64,000 bases of DNA from Anas platyrhynchos (GCF_047663525.1 NC_092616.1:3881501-3945500), one strand, 5' to 3'; counted from the stretch's first letter, positions 10,926-22,799 are shown. Numbers and translations: made by a program. Notes: a model not told the origin generated them from the letters alone.

Positions 10926-11577
10926 ATTAAGCCTAACCAAAGAATGAAATGCCAGCCTTAGCGCCCTCAACACAGACCTAAACTAAAAGCATCAGATCTT
11001 ACCCTTATCCCAAACCTTGAACAGACACCTTGAGCAGAACATCAATCTCTCATTTGCTGCCCTTGCTGTTCTCTTAACCCTGGAATGTGATTTGTTATTC
11101 CTAAATATTAACCTGAACACCTAACTCCCAAAGCCCTCCAGAATGCACACAGCACATCCCAGCTTTAACCCCACTCCTATCCCTAACTTAAGCCATTTGT
11201 CCCCTTGGGGCAGGGCAGGGACTGTGAGGTCCTGGAGCAGTGCATGGCATTGGAAGAGGCATGGGTGACAAGTATCTGATCAGATCGAAGGCCACAAGGA
11301 GTATGTGGCTTGGGATGCTCTGATGGGATCAGGTGTGCCTCAGGATCTGCTGGGCCTGCAGGAGGCACATGGCTGTGAAGGAGGCTGGGAGGTCACTTCT
11401 GTCTCTGGAGCTGACTGACCAGCAGGAGGAACATGGCACAGATAGGGACTGCAAAGGCCAGAAGCATGCACATAGCATTGAAGAGGATGGCGAGGCAACT
11501 TCTGTTCTGGTCAGGTGACAGACCACCAGAAGGCTGATGGGATGGGAGTTGCGCTTGAGGTATAGTTTGTGAGACCA
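10926..11577. other. Unassigned sequence
   Basis: No gene. Around 11330-11540 there are loosely repeated phrases such as CTTCTGT..CTGG with GACCAGCAGGAGG, suggesting an old minisatellite-like tract, but I cannot define a unit. Confidence 0.3.
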
Positions 11578-13092
11578 TAGAATCACAGAATGGTTCATGT
11601 TGAAAGGGATCTTAAAGATCATCTAGTTCCAACCCACTGGCCATAAGCAGGGATGCCACCCATGAGATCAGGTTGCCCAGGGCCTTGCTCAACCTGCTTT
11701 TGAACATCTCCAGGAATGGGACATCTATAAGGTCTCTTGGCAACTTGTTCCAGTGCCTCACCTGCCTTTGAGTGAAGAATTCCCTCCTAACCTCTACTCT
11801 AAATCTGCCCTCATTTAGCTTAAAACCATTCCCCCTCATTCTATCATTATCTGATTGAACAAAGAGTCACGGTCTACCTTTTTCATAAGCCCCCTTTAAG
11901 TCCTGAAAGACTATGATGAGGTCACCCAGAAGCCTTTTATTCTTCAGGCTAAACAGCCCCAGCACTCTCAGCCTTTCTTCATAGGAGAGGTGCTCCAGCC
12001 CCTTGATCATCTTTGTGGCCCTCCTCTGGACCTGTTCTAACAGATCCACATCCTTCTTGTGCTGGGGGCCCCACACCTGGACGCAGGACTCCAAGCAGGG
12101 CCTCAGGAGGACAGGGGAGAGGGTGACAATCATCTACCTCCTCCTGCTGGCATTCTTCTTTTGATGCAGCCCAGGATACAGTTGGCTTCCTGGGCTACAA
12201 GTGCACATTTCTGGATCAAGTCGAGCTTTTTGTCCAGCAGAAGTCTCAAGTCCTTCTCTGCAGGGCTGCTCTCAATGAGTTCTTCTCCCCGCCTATCCTC
12301 CTGCCTGGGATTTCCATGGCCTAGGTGCAGCACCTTGCACTTGAACCTCATGTGGCATCCCTTCATCTGTTGCATCAACCACACCACTCAGCTTGGTGTT
12401 ATCTGCACACTTGCTGAGGGTGCACTCGATCCCACTGTCTATGACACTGATAAAGATATTAAACAATACTGGTCCAAGGACAGACCTCTGAGGTACACCA
12501 CTTGTCTTCAGCTCCACTTGGACATAGAACCGTTGACCACCACTAACTGGATGTGACCTTCAAGCCAACTCCTTATCCACTGAATGTTCCATCAAATGCA
12601 TATCTCTCCATTCTGGAGACCAGAATGTCATATGGGACTGTGTCAAAGGTCTTACAGAATTCCAAGTAGATGACATCAGTCGGTCTTCCCTGGTCATCTG
12701 ATGTGGTCACTCCATTGTAGAAAGCCACCATATTCATCAGGCATGATCTACCCTTTGGTGAAGCCATGCTGGCTGTCTTTGATCACCTCTTTGTCTTGCA
12801 TATGCCTTGACACTGATTCCAGGATGATCTTTTCCATGATCTTGCCAGGCACAGAGGTGAGGCTCACCATTCTGTAGTTCCCTGGGTCCTCCTTTCTACC
12901 CTTTTTAAAAATGGGAGTGATGTTTTCCTTTTTCCAGTCACTAGGGACTTCACCCAGCTGCCAGGACTTTCCAAAGATGATGAAGAGAGGCTTGGCAACT
13001 ATGTCAGCCAGTTCCCTCTGGACTCTGGGATGCAAGTCATCAGGCCCCATAGACTTGTACATGTTTAGTGCTGCAGAGGATGCATGGAGCAC
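11578..13092 (-). mobile_element. CR1 LINE, 5'-truncated, reverse transcriptase region
   Basis: The 3' end is at about 11578 (reverse complement of the ATTCTGTGATTCTATGG tail). Reading the - strand from 13092: a linker with [16 protein letters not shown], then [66 protein letters not shown], a corrupted YADD-type site (CADNTKLSG), [37 protein letters not shown] and RHWNKLPRDLIDVP. These lie in at least six separate frames broken by frameshifts and stops, so no enzyme can be made. The endonuclease and ORF1 are missing. Confidence 0.92.
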
Positions 13093-13705
13093 TGGTGACC
13101 TTCACAGCAGAGCAGTCTCAGGTGCGGAACGGGATGGGGTCAGGTGTGTTGCTCATGGCTGTGTGTGTGCTGGTGGTGGTGTGGTGGCTGTGAAGGTGCT
13201 GTTCCTTGTTGGAGTTGGTCTGTGTCTGGTTGGTTGTGTCCATGCCTTGTGTGCATATGTGTGTGTGTGGATGAGATTGTGGGTTTGTATGTTTGAGCAT
13301 GCATATTTGTGTGTATTTGCCTGTTTGCACCAGAGTGTTGAGACTTCTAGGGCAATTCTCCAGGTTCCTGATGTAAGAAGATGCTAGGCTGTATCTTAAG
13401 ACTGAGGGACATTTTTGAGGGCCCCAAGGACATGGAGATGGTGAACAGGGCATCAGGATCTCTTCTATAATCTCCCAGATCATGTGGAACATGCAGAGGC
13501 TTCCACCCATGCAGCAGTCCAAAGAGAGGGCTCATCCTTCCCACGGTTATGGCTTCACTCCAGTCCTCCAGGTGGACACAAGCTAAGGACTTGCTGAGGA
13601 GTTTTGGCCTCAGGTTCAGCACACAGTTTGGGGGAGACTGTGTCACAGACATGTGCTGGACATGGATTCAGGAACATTAGCAATCTGACATGGGTCAAGC
13701 ATTCA
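13093..13705. other. Unassigned, GT-rich tract
   Basis: The + strand is rich in GTGTGTGT runs and TGG between about 13140 and 13330, a degenerate GT microsatellite. The rest shows no gene. Confidence 0.45.
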
Positions 13706-13709
13706 TTAC

Positions 13710-14321
13710 TGTGTACTGGACTTACACGGCAAGGGTTTAGTAGCAGGGGGACAACATGCTCTGTGAGAAGAGTCAGGAAGCTGCCCCATGTCAGATCAGA
13801 GCCAGTTCCAGATGGCTCCAAAGGGGACCTGCCGCTGACCAGAGCCAAGCCAATGAGTGATGTTGTTTCTGCCTCTGTGAGAGCAGATTTAAGGTGAAAA
13901 AAATCTTTCCCTTTCTTTCCCCATCAGCAGCTGGGAGAGAGGGGGGAGAGCCAGAGCAGGGGCAGAGAGTGCCCATGAAGGAGCAGTGAAGATGAAGCGT
14001 TATGGACTGACCGCAGCCCACATTCCCCATTCCCCTGCACCACTTGGGGAGGAGGAGGTAAAAGAGGGTGGATGGGGGAAGGCAGTTTTATTTTGCTTTT
14101 AGTTTCTCACTGTTCTACTCTACTGGTGATAGGCAATAAATTCTATTGGTCTCCCTATGCTGGGTCTGTTTTGCCTGTGACAGTAACTGGTGGGTGATCT
14201 CCATGTTCTTGTCTCAACCTTGAGCCTTTTTCATCATATTTTCTCCTCCTTTTCCTTTCAGGAGGGGGAGTGAGAGGGGTGGTGGTAGAGTTCAACTGTG
14301 TAGCAGGTGAGAACCACCACA
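13710..14321 (+). mobile_element. ERVL-like solo LTR
   Basis: Starts TGTGTACTGG or TGTACTGG near 13710-13712 and ends AACCACCACA at 14321. It contains AATAAATTC at about 14145 and the 3' phrase GGAGGGGGAGTGAGAG, closely related to the 3' half of the LTRs at 1079-1777 and 21116-21540. No 5-base target duplication is visible, so flanks may have been lost. It lies downstream of the OR at 15141-16100 on the opposite strand. Confidence 0.78.
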
Positions 14322-14802
14322 ATGTTATCCTGACACAGGGTCACAGCCTTGCTTTTGATGCCAGGCTTCAGGAACAACAGGGGGCACTTTACTTTCTTCA
14401 GCCACTGCCCAGGCCAGGTGATGCACCAGGAAACCATGGATATATGGCTCTGCATGAGGAGTACAAGTTAGGGTACCCACAGTCTGACCTTGTCTTGGAT
14501 TAGGTGAGCACCAGTATTTGAGGCACCTTCCAGCCAAGCTCAGCTCCCGTCTGATCTCTCCCCATCCCTCCTCTCAACTCTCCAGCTCTTCCTGGCCACC
14601 TCCTCATGTTCCCCACAGGGCCCTGAGCTGCTGGTGCCATGAGCAGACCAAGCAGGCTGTGGTGCCCAAGAGGTGACTGCACACTGGCTGTGCTGCACAG
14701 GCAGGGAAGCAGACCCAGCTGGGTTGGGATCCCTGCTGCTGATGCCCCTCAATGGGGTCAGCACCTGTGGCACATACCTGGAATGCCTAGGGAACATTCA
14801 GC
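14322..14802. repeat. OR 3'-flank repeat, mate near 5530-5660
   Basis: About 14590-14720 matches 5530-5660 (CATGTTCCCCACAG... GGCTGTGGTG...GGCTGTGCTG). Both lie downstream of minus-strand ORs, consistent with duplication of gene plus flank. No coding sequence. Confidence 0.5.
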
Positions 14803-15022
14803 CCAGAAAGCCAACTGTATCCTGGGCTGCAGGAAGTGTGCCTAGCAGGGCAAGGGAGGTGACTCTCTTCCTCCACTCTGCTTTTTTGAGACCCCACCTG
14901 GGGTACTGCACTCAGCTCCAGGCCCCAAAACACAAAAAGGGCATGGACATATTAGAAGGAGTCCAGAGGAGGGCAACAAAGACGAACAAAGGTCTGGAGG
15001 AACTTTACTATAAGGAAAGCGT
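14803..15022 (+). mobile_element. CR1 fragment, 3' part of ORF2
   Basis: Translated pieces match the CR1 C-terminal domain: [14 protein letters not shown], then RPHLGYCTQLQAP, KKGMDILEGVQRRATK and GLEELYYKE. Truncated at both ends with a frame break near 14850. Confidence 0.8.
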
Positions 15023-15140
15023 GAATGGAGAGCAGCAATGAGTATAAGCCGTATTTTTAATAACATGATATATGCAATTGATATTGAAAATGAACACAAC
15101 AGTACGGAAAATGAACCACAGAGCAGGTCTGCAATGGAAG

Positions 15141-16100
15141 TCATTTGTGGAAAACAAAGGGAAATTTATCACTATTCAGAAATATCCTTGAAATCACTTT
15201 CCTAAGAGTATCCTTGAGCTCCTGGTTCCTCATGCTGTAGATAAGGGGGTTCACTGCTGGGGGCACCACTGAATACAGAACTGCCACCAGCAGATCCAGG
15301 GATGGGAAAGTGGTGGAGGGGGGCTTCAGGTAGGCAAACATGCCAGTGCTAATAACCAGAGAGACCACAGCCAGGTGAGGGAGGCACGTGGAAAAGGTTT
15401 TGTGCTGCCCCTGCTTAGAGGGCATCCTCTGCACGGCCCTGAAGATCTGTACATAGGACAACATGATGAATACAAAACACACAAAAAAAACAAAAACGCT
15501 AAACATGAGGAGCCCGATTTCCCTTAGGTAGGACTCGGAGCAACAGATCTTCAGGATCTGGGGAATTTCACAGAAGAACTGGTCCAGAGTATTTCCTCTG
15601 CAGAGGGGCAGGGAAAATGTACTGGCAGTGTGTAGCAGAGCATTGAGAACCCCACTGCCCCAGGCAGCTGCTGCCATCTGGGCACAAGCTCTGCTGCCCA
15701 GGAGGCTTCCGTAGTGCAAGGGCTTGCAGATGGCAACGTAGCGGTCATAGGACATGATGGTGAGAAGAGAATACTCTGCTGAAAAGAAAAAGAAGAAGAA
15801 AAAGACCTGTGCAGCACATCCTGCGTGGGAGATGGCCCTACTGTCCCAGAGGGAATTGGCCATGGCTTTGGGCAGAGTGGTGGAGATGCAGCCCAGGTCG
15901 AGGAGGGCGAGGTTGAGGAGGAAGAAGTACATGGGGGTGTGAAGACGGTGGTCGCAGGCTACAACGGTGAGGATGAGGCCGTTGCCCAGGAGGGCAGCCA
16001 GGTAGATGCCCAGGAAGAGCACAAAGTGCAGGAGCTGCAGCTCCCGTGTGTCTGCGAATGGCAGGAGGAGGAACTCAGTGATGGAGCTGCTGTTGGACAT
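15141..16100 (-). CDS. OR14-like olfactory receptor, intact
   Basis: A 319-residue odorant receptor read from the ATG at 16100-16098 (MSNSSSITEFLLLPFADTRE). The frame stays open 61 codons further upstream, but that part has no OR similarity and crosses the splice acceptor, so I reject the longer start. All landmarks are in place: NSS sequon at 3-5, GNG in TM1, PMYFFLLNLALLDLG in TM2, C95, an unusually phenylalanine-rich TM3 start (seven F in a row after AQV), MSYDRYVAICKPLHYG, loop-3 KTFSTCLPHL (T instead of the usual A), and NPLIYSMRNQELK. No disruption. The poly-F run comes from a (GAA)-like purine tract on the + strand at 15783-15804, a possible slippage site. Confidence 0.95.
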   Translation of the reverse strand: MSNSSSITEFLLLPFADTRELQLLHFVLFLGIYLAALLGNGLILTVVACDHRLHTPMYFFLLNLALLDLGCISTTLPKAMANSLWDSRAISHAGCAAQVFFFFFFFSAEYSLLTIMSYDRYVAICKPLHYGSLLGSRACAQMAAAAWGSGVLNALLHTASTFSLPLCRGNTLDQFFCEIPQILKICCSESYLREIGLLMFSVFVFFVCFVFIMLSYVQIFRAVQRMPSKQGQHKTFSTCLPHLAVVSLVISTGMFAYLKPPSTTFPSLDLLVAVLYSVVPPAVNPLIYSMRNQELKDTLRKVISRIFLNSDKFPFVFHK

Positions 16101-16140
16101 CTGATCCTCCTGAATAAACGGGATCACCCAAGGAAGAAAA
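16101..16140 (-). promoter_or_regulatory. Splice acceptor and 5' UTR of the OR at 15141-16100
   Basis: On the - strand TTTATTCAG ends at 16110, nine bases before the ATG, after a T/C-rich stretch. It matches the position of acceptors before the other ORs. Confidence 0.5.
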
Positions 16141-17319
16141 GACAAGGAGATATTAAGACAGACTTTAGAAGACACATTCCTGCTCACACTGGACTTATGG
16201 AGCTTTCTAATAATCCCCTCTATGTGAAAGGAGATATTTTCAGTGGTTGGGTCCCTGCATTGCATGAGTGGCATTTGGTCCACTGAGGGTTTTCCCTATT
16301 TACCACCATGAGAGATGATGGCATATTGGCCATCAGCCTGTGTAAGGGAAGAAAGATAGATTCATCGCATCCTCTTTACCCTTCTTCACAGGTGATATCA
16401 GAATCAGAAACAAACTCACGAAGGCACAACTGGCCCACTCATCTGCATACCTCTTTGTTTTGATAAGGTAGACTCTGTCTTCAAATCAGTTTCTCTTTAT
16501 TACACCCTTTATCCAGGTACTGTATGGGTAATGGAATTTTAAATACTTGGAAGTACCCTTTCTGCCTTAGATAAAAGTAAATCTTCACACTCTGCTTTCC
16601 AGAAGACAAGGTGCGACAGAAGTGTCTTCTTCTGTACCTTTTTAGGATTTAGATTCCCCTTTAGCTTCTGGGAAATGGTAAAAATCTTTTTCCGTTGTTC
16701 TCAGTGTCAACACAAGCCAGTGCTTGGAGGCAAAATGCTCAGCTGGAGGGTGACTGCCCCCACAGGTTGCTCTGAAAAAGAGCCTGGACTGTGCTGAGTG
16801 TGAATGCACAACTCCTCTCCTTCCCTGCCCAGCTATGGGGAGAAGGTGGAGAGGGACAGGACAGGGTTCTTGATTCATGTGGCTGAAATAAGAGCTCTGA
16901 GAAATGCAAAAGGGCACAAAGAAGCAGTGACCTTCTTGGGGCCTGTTGTAGCTTTCCAAGGGATAACCTCAAGCTGACATCTGCTCAGGAGAATGACCTC
17001 ATTGCCCAAACTGAAAGGATTGCATTGCACGGAACTTGAAAATTTCAAAGGGGACTTGGGCACCTGTGTCCAAGGAAAACACTTCCAGGGCAGGGGCAGT
17101 GCCAGAACAGGAGCTTAACATCCCCCATCAGCACTGTTATTGCCAGAAAGTGCCACAACGAGAACAGGAGCAGTGCACACAAATGGAGAAAGCTGGGGGG
17201 AGAGGAGAATGAGGGGGCTTACTCAGAGGACAGCATCCACATGGGAGGGACAGACAGGGAGCAGCCACAGCCCACCCACCGAAGCATTTCTGTCGCAAGA
17301 TCCCTCACCTTCTCTGCCA
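16141..17319. other. Putative intron of the OR at 15141-16100
   Basis: No gene or clear repeat seen. Open frames on the - strand around 16642-17063 overlap each other and lack any recognisable domain. Confidence 0.4.
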
Positions 17320-18570
17320 GTGTCTCTGCTGCCCGCAGCTGTCCCTTCCAGTAGCTGCTTCCCACGTCTCCTTCTTGTCATCACTCACAGACCCCAGTCC
17401 ATCCCCTGTTCACACAGCTTTGCCCTGCATACACCCCTTGGCAGCAAGGCAGTGAACAAAAGCATCTTCCTGCTTGCAGGTGCACAAGAGCAGCTCAGAC
17501 AAACCCAGATGTGTCCAGCAAAGGTGATGCTGGTGTGGTCTTTAGGCAGCGCAGTGCGTAATAGACCATTATGAGGTACCTGGCAGATGTACTGATTTCT
17601 CCTGATGAGGATCTTAGTGCTGTATTTACACCTGACAGTGCCAGTTCATTTTCCCTTCGGAGGCAACAAAAACCACTGACTTTAGAGGGTCCTCATCTGA
17701 AAGCTGTCATCCCTTGCCTGTATTCTTAGTAACACCCTCTTGGAAGTCTCCTTGGTGTGCTGTGGATCTGTAAGCAGCATGCCGAAGGGAGCAGCCTCCT
17801 GCCAGCAGCAGGACCCTGCCCTGCCGGGGGGGCTCCTTCCACCCCACAGCTTCTCCCCGCAGCGCCCTGGGCAGCTCCCCGGGCAGGCTGAGTGCTGAAC
17901 CTGGCAGGCGGCAGAGGCCCTGCCCCGGCACACAGCCCCTGGGGCACAGCAGGGACCCTGCTCTGCACCACAGCCCTTGACACCCCTGCCTGCACCCCCA
18001 GCTTCACAGCCTACAGCTGGCCTGCGACAAGGGAGGCCTTGGGGCCTGGACAATGACCCTGTGGCAGGGAACCCCTGTGCTGGAGCATGTCCTTCTCTAC
18101 AAGAAATAAACACGCTCTGCCTACAGCCTCATCTGCTCTGGAACAATCCAGGTCTAGGGCACATCCAGGATACTCCAGTGCATTGCAATGCACTCAGACT
18201 TACCGTGTTAAGGGTTGTAAGCATTGCTTTTCCATATACTCTCAGATTTCTAACACTCCACACAGTCTTTAACAACTCTCCCTTCTCTGTCCTCCCAGTG
18301 CCAGCTGCAGGCACTGCCCCCAGCCCTGCTGCGCTGTGCAGAGGAGCTGCTCCTGGGCAGAGCTGTCTCTGTGCAGCGCTGTCCGCTTGCCAGGAGCTCC
18401 CCTTGGGCCCAGGAGCCCGGCCCAGCTCAGCAGCAGAGGCCCAGCCCAAGGCCTCCCTTGCTCTGCCCCCCACCAGGCTTCCTGCACATGGCCCTGGGGC
18501 TGCAGGGGAACCTGCTGGCAAACAGCCTGAAGGGATCCCTTGTGTTCCCTTCCTCACATGGCACACACAC
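17320..18570 (-). promoter_or_regulatory. OR upstream GC-rich module, copy b, with splice donor
   Basis: Inner block about 17320-17480 (diverged), middle block 17765-18060, outer block 18290-18560, in the same order as the other copies. The donor on the - strand is GTAAGT at 18203-18198, preceded by AACACG, the same exon end as in copy c (25458). A pyrimidine-rich TTTTCTGTAAG just outside the outer block (about 18600) could be an acceptor for a middle exon. The long open frame at 17977-18735 spans module, donor and flank and is not conserved as protein elsewhere. Confidence 0.6.
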
Positions 18571-18699
18571 TTCTTCACACCAGGGTCATTTCTCCTTACA
18601 GAAAACCAATTAAGTCCAAAAAAAACAATTAAGAGAAACAGAAAACCAATTAAGAAAACCAATCACATCTTCTTGTCCCAGTATTACTTTGGCATCAAG

Positions 18700-18890
18700 T
18701 CATGGTCAGGGACTGATCTCCTTCATCCCCACTGAAGGAAAGAATTCAGCAGGCAGTCAAGGCATCTCATTCTGGTTGTTCTTCCTGGGGCTGGAAAGGG
18801 ATCTCAGCTCCTTCCCATATCTGCCACAGACCCACAGGAGCTGGGATTCCTCAGGCCTCAGTTCAGGTGTCCACAACATAGGCACTTTCA
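18700..18890 (-). repeat. Outer extension of the OR module (mate 24800-24960, inverted)
   Basis: The stretch with CCTGGGGCTGGAA and CCACAGGAGCTGGGATTCCTC matches the reverse complement of 24830-24910. Both lie just outside the GC-rich module of their OR, so the duplicated unit extends beyond the module. Confidence 0.55.
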
Positions 18891-19384
18891 TGTGAATTAC
18901 TGAGCCACAATAGCTCCTTAGTGGAGATGGAGGACAGGCAGGAGCTATTCAGAGGCTGTCAGCAGAGCAAAAGGAGTCATGTGTCACAGGCAGAGCTAAA
19001 CCTATACTGTTCTCTTTTAAATCTTCTCTTTTTCCTTTCTTTTCTACATGACCCTTGGCTGTAATGGCTGTTGTGTCTCGGTCGTCTCCACAGGGCCTCA
19101 GCTTTCACCAGCAAGGTCTCCCTGCCCTTTGTGCCTTGAGGCAGGACTCTGCAGGGGTACAACAGGTGGTGGGTGGGGATAAAATCCGTGGTTACTTTGC
19201 AAATGACACCCTTAACAGTCCATGGGACCTAGGGGCCTGCATCCAAGGGTACAAGGAGAGTGTTCTGGCCTGGAGGTACAGGCTCCTTATGATGCCAGGA
19301 AGGGATCAGACAGCAGCATTCAGGTGCTGTAAGTGATCGTTTAAATGCTCTTAGAGCTAGGACTATGAGAGAAGACTATAGATG
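18891..19384. other. Unassigned sequence
   Basis: No gene. The open frame at 19055-19336 has no recognisable domain. Confidence 0.3.
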
Positions 19385-21115
19385 ATCTATTGAATTTGGT
19401 GTGACTTCATTCTAGACACAATACTCCACCCTTAGTCTCAGATCTCCATTACATGTTTGCACTGACCCTATGGGATTATTAAAGGTGAACAAATTTTGCT
19501 GATCAGTCCTTGGCTCTGCAGTTGACGAATCAGCATATATATGGGAATCAGGGAATCTTGGGTGGTGCCATATTGCCACTGGTGCATCATTTGGGTAGCT
19601 ACTGGCACGTCGACCCTCAGCAACCCCACAACTGAAGGATCCTGTGAGGCACCGGGCAAGGTAGAAAACTGTTGAATGTGCATAAATCACCATAAATCAC
19701 CTCCAGCATGGCCAATTCCATCAGATATGGCCTGGGTCTCTCCCTGGTTGTCCATTTGCCTGGGTGACATACAACATCTTCCTTGAAGGGATACTTTTCC
19801 TTTACACCTGACAGGAGTTACCTCAAAAGAGGGAGGATTTGTGCCCCCTTTGCAATTGCTTTGTCAATGCCCCCTTCCCTGGAGAGGGATCCCAGCTGCT
19901 TGGCTTCCCTGCCCTCTAATTCCAGGCTACTGGCCCTGTTATCCAAGTATCGGAGCAGCCAGGTGACGATGTTCTGGCTTAGATGATGGCTGAAATCTAA
20001 TCACACATCTCACAGCTCCCCAAGGAATGGTGATCAAGTGCTTACTGCTCCTTTTATGTTATCTCTGTCTTCATCCACCTTTTCCTGTGATGGCTCTACG
20101 GGGAAGAAGCATGCCTCGTCTTCTTCTTCCTCCTTCCCTGTATGAGTAGGAGCTTCTTTCCTAGCTAAACAAGCTGATTTTGTCTCTCCTGTTTCTTTTC
20201 ATATGTATGTACGAGTGATAGAGGCACAGGTTGCTTCTCTGGCCCAGTCGCAGGGATTGGAGTTGTGTAGATTGCAACTCAGTAAGCATAGGCCAAGCCC
20301 CAGCACATTGCAGTGATTTGGAATCGCCAGGGTGATGACACTCCTTTTTCAAGCATTCTGTCTTTTCATTTATTTATTTATTTATTTATTTATTTATTTT
20401 ATTTTATTTTTTATTTTTATGATTCTGCACTTCTTCAGGGGTGAAGTTAGGAAGCATTGGTGGTGCCCAGAGTTCTAGGTGCCTGCCCATATCCTCCCAC
20501 ACACCCTGCCCCTCATAATTATCCCGCCTCAGGGCAGATCATTGTGTGGCATTCTGAAATAGTTTACTCTGACCTTAAACAAAACCTGAAACACATTCTG
20601 GACACATAGCAATCCGTACAGACTGGTTTGAACATTACAAGGATTCCAAGTTTTGAAGAGCTATTGTAACTTGCTGTGGGGAGAAGAAGCGTCCCCCCTC
20701 ATCCCTTCCATAGATTGGCTCCCCGAGGAGAAAAGTAAAGACTGTTAATTATAAATAGTTTCTGAGAGAACGTTCCTCGAGCATGGAGGTGACAGCAATG
20801 CTGAGTACAACTACCAGATTTGTCTCATGACCAGTAATTTTATCACAACATAGGGCAGTGTTAGGCCGTAGAGTAAACTAATAACCATTAATTAACTAAT
20901 AAGCCCCCACAAAGGATAAACAGCACAACTGGGAACACACACAATATGTATTGTGTTACCCAACACAGTTCTGTGACCAAACACAACTACTACACCAACA
21001 AAAAATGAACATTGTGGTCAGCAACTATGAAGCTGATATATTGCTTCTAAGAACTTTATTTTAACATGATCTGGTCATGTCTGTCATTATCTGAGCCCTT
21101 TATGGCCCCACGCAG
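19385..21115 (-). mobile_element. ERVL-like provirus remnant: leader, gag and start of reverse transcriptase
   Basis: On the - strand, 19693-19385 encodes an ERVL-type reverse-transcriptase N-terminus: PVAT...QYGTTQDSLIPI, LIRQLQSQGLISK, then NGDLRLRVEYCV with a stop where DYRGLNEVT is expected. Upstream on the same strand, 20160-19700 reads as a gag segment (RYLDNRASSLELEGREAKQL, EKYPFKEDVVCHPGKWTT), and 20350-20160 as an earlier gag part (CLYHSYIHMKR). From 20420 to 21115 is AT-rich sequence resembling the untranslated leader between LTR and gag in avian ERVL elements. Gag joins RT with protease and much of gag missing, so there is an internal deletion. Many stops. The nearest LTR (21116-21540) is in the opposite orientation. 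Confidence 0.7.
20368..20420. repeat. (ATTT)n microsatellite
   Basis: About eight ATTT units followed by longer T runs interrupted by A, interrupting the ERVL remnant between gag and its leader. Confidence 0.95.
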
Positions 21116-21540
21116 GATTCATTTGGGAAGGAGGGCATCCCACAGGAGGGACCCAGAGAGGGCAGAGATTGACCATCAAGGAGCAGTGGAAACAATGTCA
21201 TGGACTCACTGCAATTCCCAATTCTCCTGTTCCACCTAGGAGAAGGAGTTACAGGAGGCTGGATGGGGGGAATGGTGTTCTTAGTTTGCTTCTAGTTCCT
21301 CAAGGTTGTAGTGTACCAGTGATAGGCAATAAAATATCTTAATCTGCCTATGCTAAGTCTGTCTTGCCTGTGATGATAATTGGTACCCATGAGGATATTT
21401 GGTGGGTGACCTCCTGTTCTACCTCAAGCCTTGAGCTCTTTTCATCATAATTTTCCCCCCTTTTCCTTGTAGGTGGGGAAGTAAAGGAGCGGTGGACATG
21501 GAGTTCACCTGTGTACCTGTGTGAAACACAGTACACAGAA
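21116..21540 (+). mobile_element. ERVL-like LTR, 5'-truncated
   Basis: Similar to the 3' two thirds of the LTR at 13710-14321: CATCAAGGAGCAGTG, CTGGATGGGGGGAATGG, AGGCAATAAAATATCTTAATCT (polyadenylation signal), TTTTCATCATAATTTTCCCC and GGGGAAGTAAAGGAGCGGTGG. It is more diverged at the 3' end, where CR1 sequence begins at 21541. Confidence 0.7.
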
Positions 21541-22588
21541 AATGGCTGGATAACTGGGCCCAAAGAGTCGTGGTAAATGGAGTCAAGTCCAGTTGGAGGC
21601 CAGTCACTAGTGGTGTTCCTCAGGGCTCAGTACTGGGGCTGATCCTCTTTAATATCTTCATCAATGATCTGGACGAGGGCATTGAGTGCACCCTCAGTAA
21701 GTTTGCAGATGACACCAAGTTAGGTGCGTGTGTCGATCTGCTCGAGGGTAGGAAGGCTCTGCAGGAGGATCTGGATAGGCTGCACCGATGGGCTGAGGTC
21801 AACTGCATGAAGTTCAACAAGGCCAAGTGCCGGGTCCTGCACCTGGGGCGTAATAACCCCAAGCAGAGCTACAGGCTGGGAGATGAGTGGTTGGAGAGCT
21901 GCCTGGCAGAGAAGGACTTGGGAGTGATGGTGGACAGTCGGCTGAATATGAGCCAGCAGTGTGCTCAGGTGGCCAAGAAGGCCAACGGCATCCTGGCTTG
22001 TATCAGAAACACTGTGACCAGCAGGGCTAGGGAAGTGATTGTCCCCCTGTACTCGGCTCTGGTGAGGCCACACCTCGAGTACTGTGTTCAGTTTTGGGCC
22101 CCTCGCTACAAGAAGGACATCGAGGCGCTTGAGCGGGTCCAGAGAAGGGCGACAAAGCTGGTGAGGGGCCTGGAGAACAAGTCCTACGAGGAGCGGCTGA
22201 GGGAGCTGGGCTTGTTCAGCCTGGAGAAGAGGAGGCTCAGGGGCGACCTTATCACTCTCTACAGATACCTTAAAGGAGGCTGTAGTGAGGTGGGGGTTGG
22301 CCTGTTCTCCCATGTGCCTGGTGACAGGACGAGGGGGAATGGGCTAAAGTTGCTCCAGGGGAGTTTTAGGTTAGATGTTAGGAAGAATTTCTTTACTGAA
22401 AGGGTTTTAGGCACTGGAACGGGCTGCCCAGGGAGGTGGTGGAGTCACCATCCCTGGAAGTCTTCAAAAGACGTTTAGATGTAGAGCTTAGGGATATGGT
22501 TTAGTGGGGACTGTTAGTGTTAGGTCAGAGGTTGGACTCGATGATCTTGAGGTCTCATCTAACCTAGAAATTCTGTGATTCTGTGATT
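21541..22588 (+). mobile_element. CR1 LINE, 5'-truncated, with long open frame and intact 3' end
   Basis: The frame 21570-22478 (302 codons) encodes the second half of CR1 reverse transcriptase and the C-terminal domain: [38 protein letters not shown] with the catalytic DD pair, [66 protein letters not shown] frame change near 22410 precedes the usual end (WNRLPREVV region). The 3' end shows the CR1 terminal repeats TTCTGTGATT at 22571-22590. The first codons are truncated, so it cannot encode a whole enzyme, but its openness suggests moderate age. Confidence 0.92.
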
Positions 22589-22799
22589 CAGTAGGGAGAT
22601 TGGAAGGGTCCAGCACCAGGGCTGTGGCCATCCAGGGATGGCATCTCAGCACCCAGAACACGCTCTGCCAGCCTGGTGGCACAGGAGGGGCTGGTTCCCC
22701 TGAAGGAGATCAGTACAAGGGGAAGGCTTGATTTCCAACACAGGCATTTGTGGCACATTCCTGAGAGGCCTGTGGAGCTGCAGGACACACCAGTCTCTG

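Noticed and set aside
13710-14321. Target-site duplication for this LTR
   Set aside because: The bases before 13710/13712 (ATTAC, TACTG) and after 14321 (ATGTT) do not match.
15141-16283. Longer start for this OR (380 codons)
   Set aside because: The extra 61 residues have no OR similarity, cross the likely splice acceptor, and the MSNSSS start is shared by all copies. The same reasoning applies to the long forms at 6732-7751 and 38115-39209.
17977-18735. 252-codon open frame and similar long frames in the GC-rich OR modules
   Set aside because: The frames span a conserved splice donor, occur in several registers at once and shift between copies; GC-rich non-coding sequence explains them.
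20365-20425. Poly-A/ATTT tract as a SINE tail
   Set aside because: No SINE body or target duplication is seen next to it; it interrupts an ERVL remnant.
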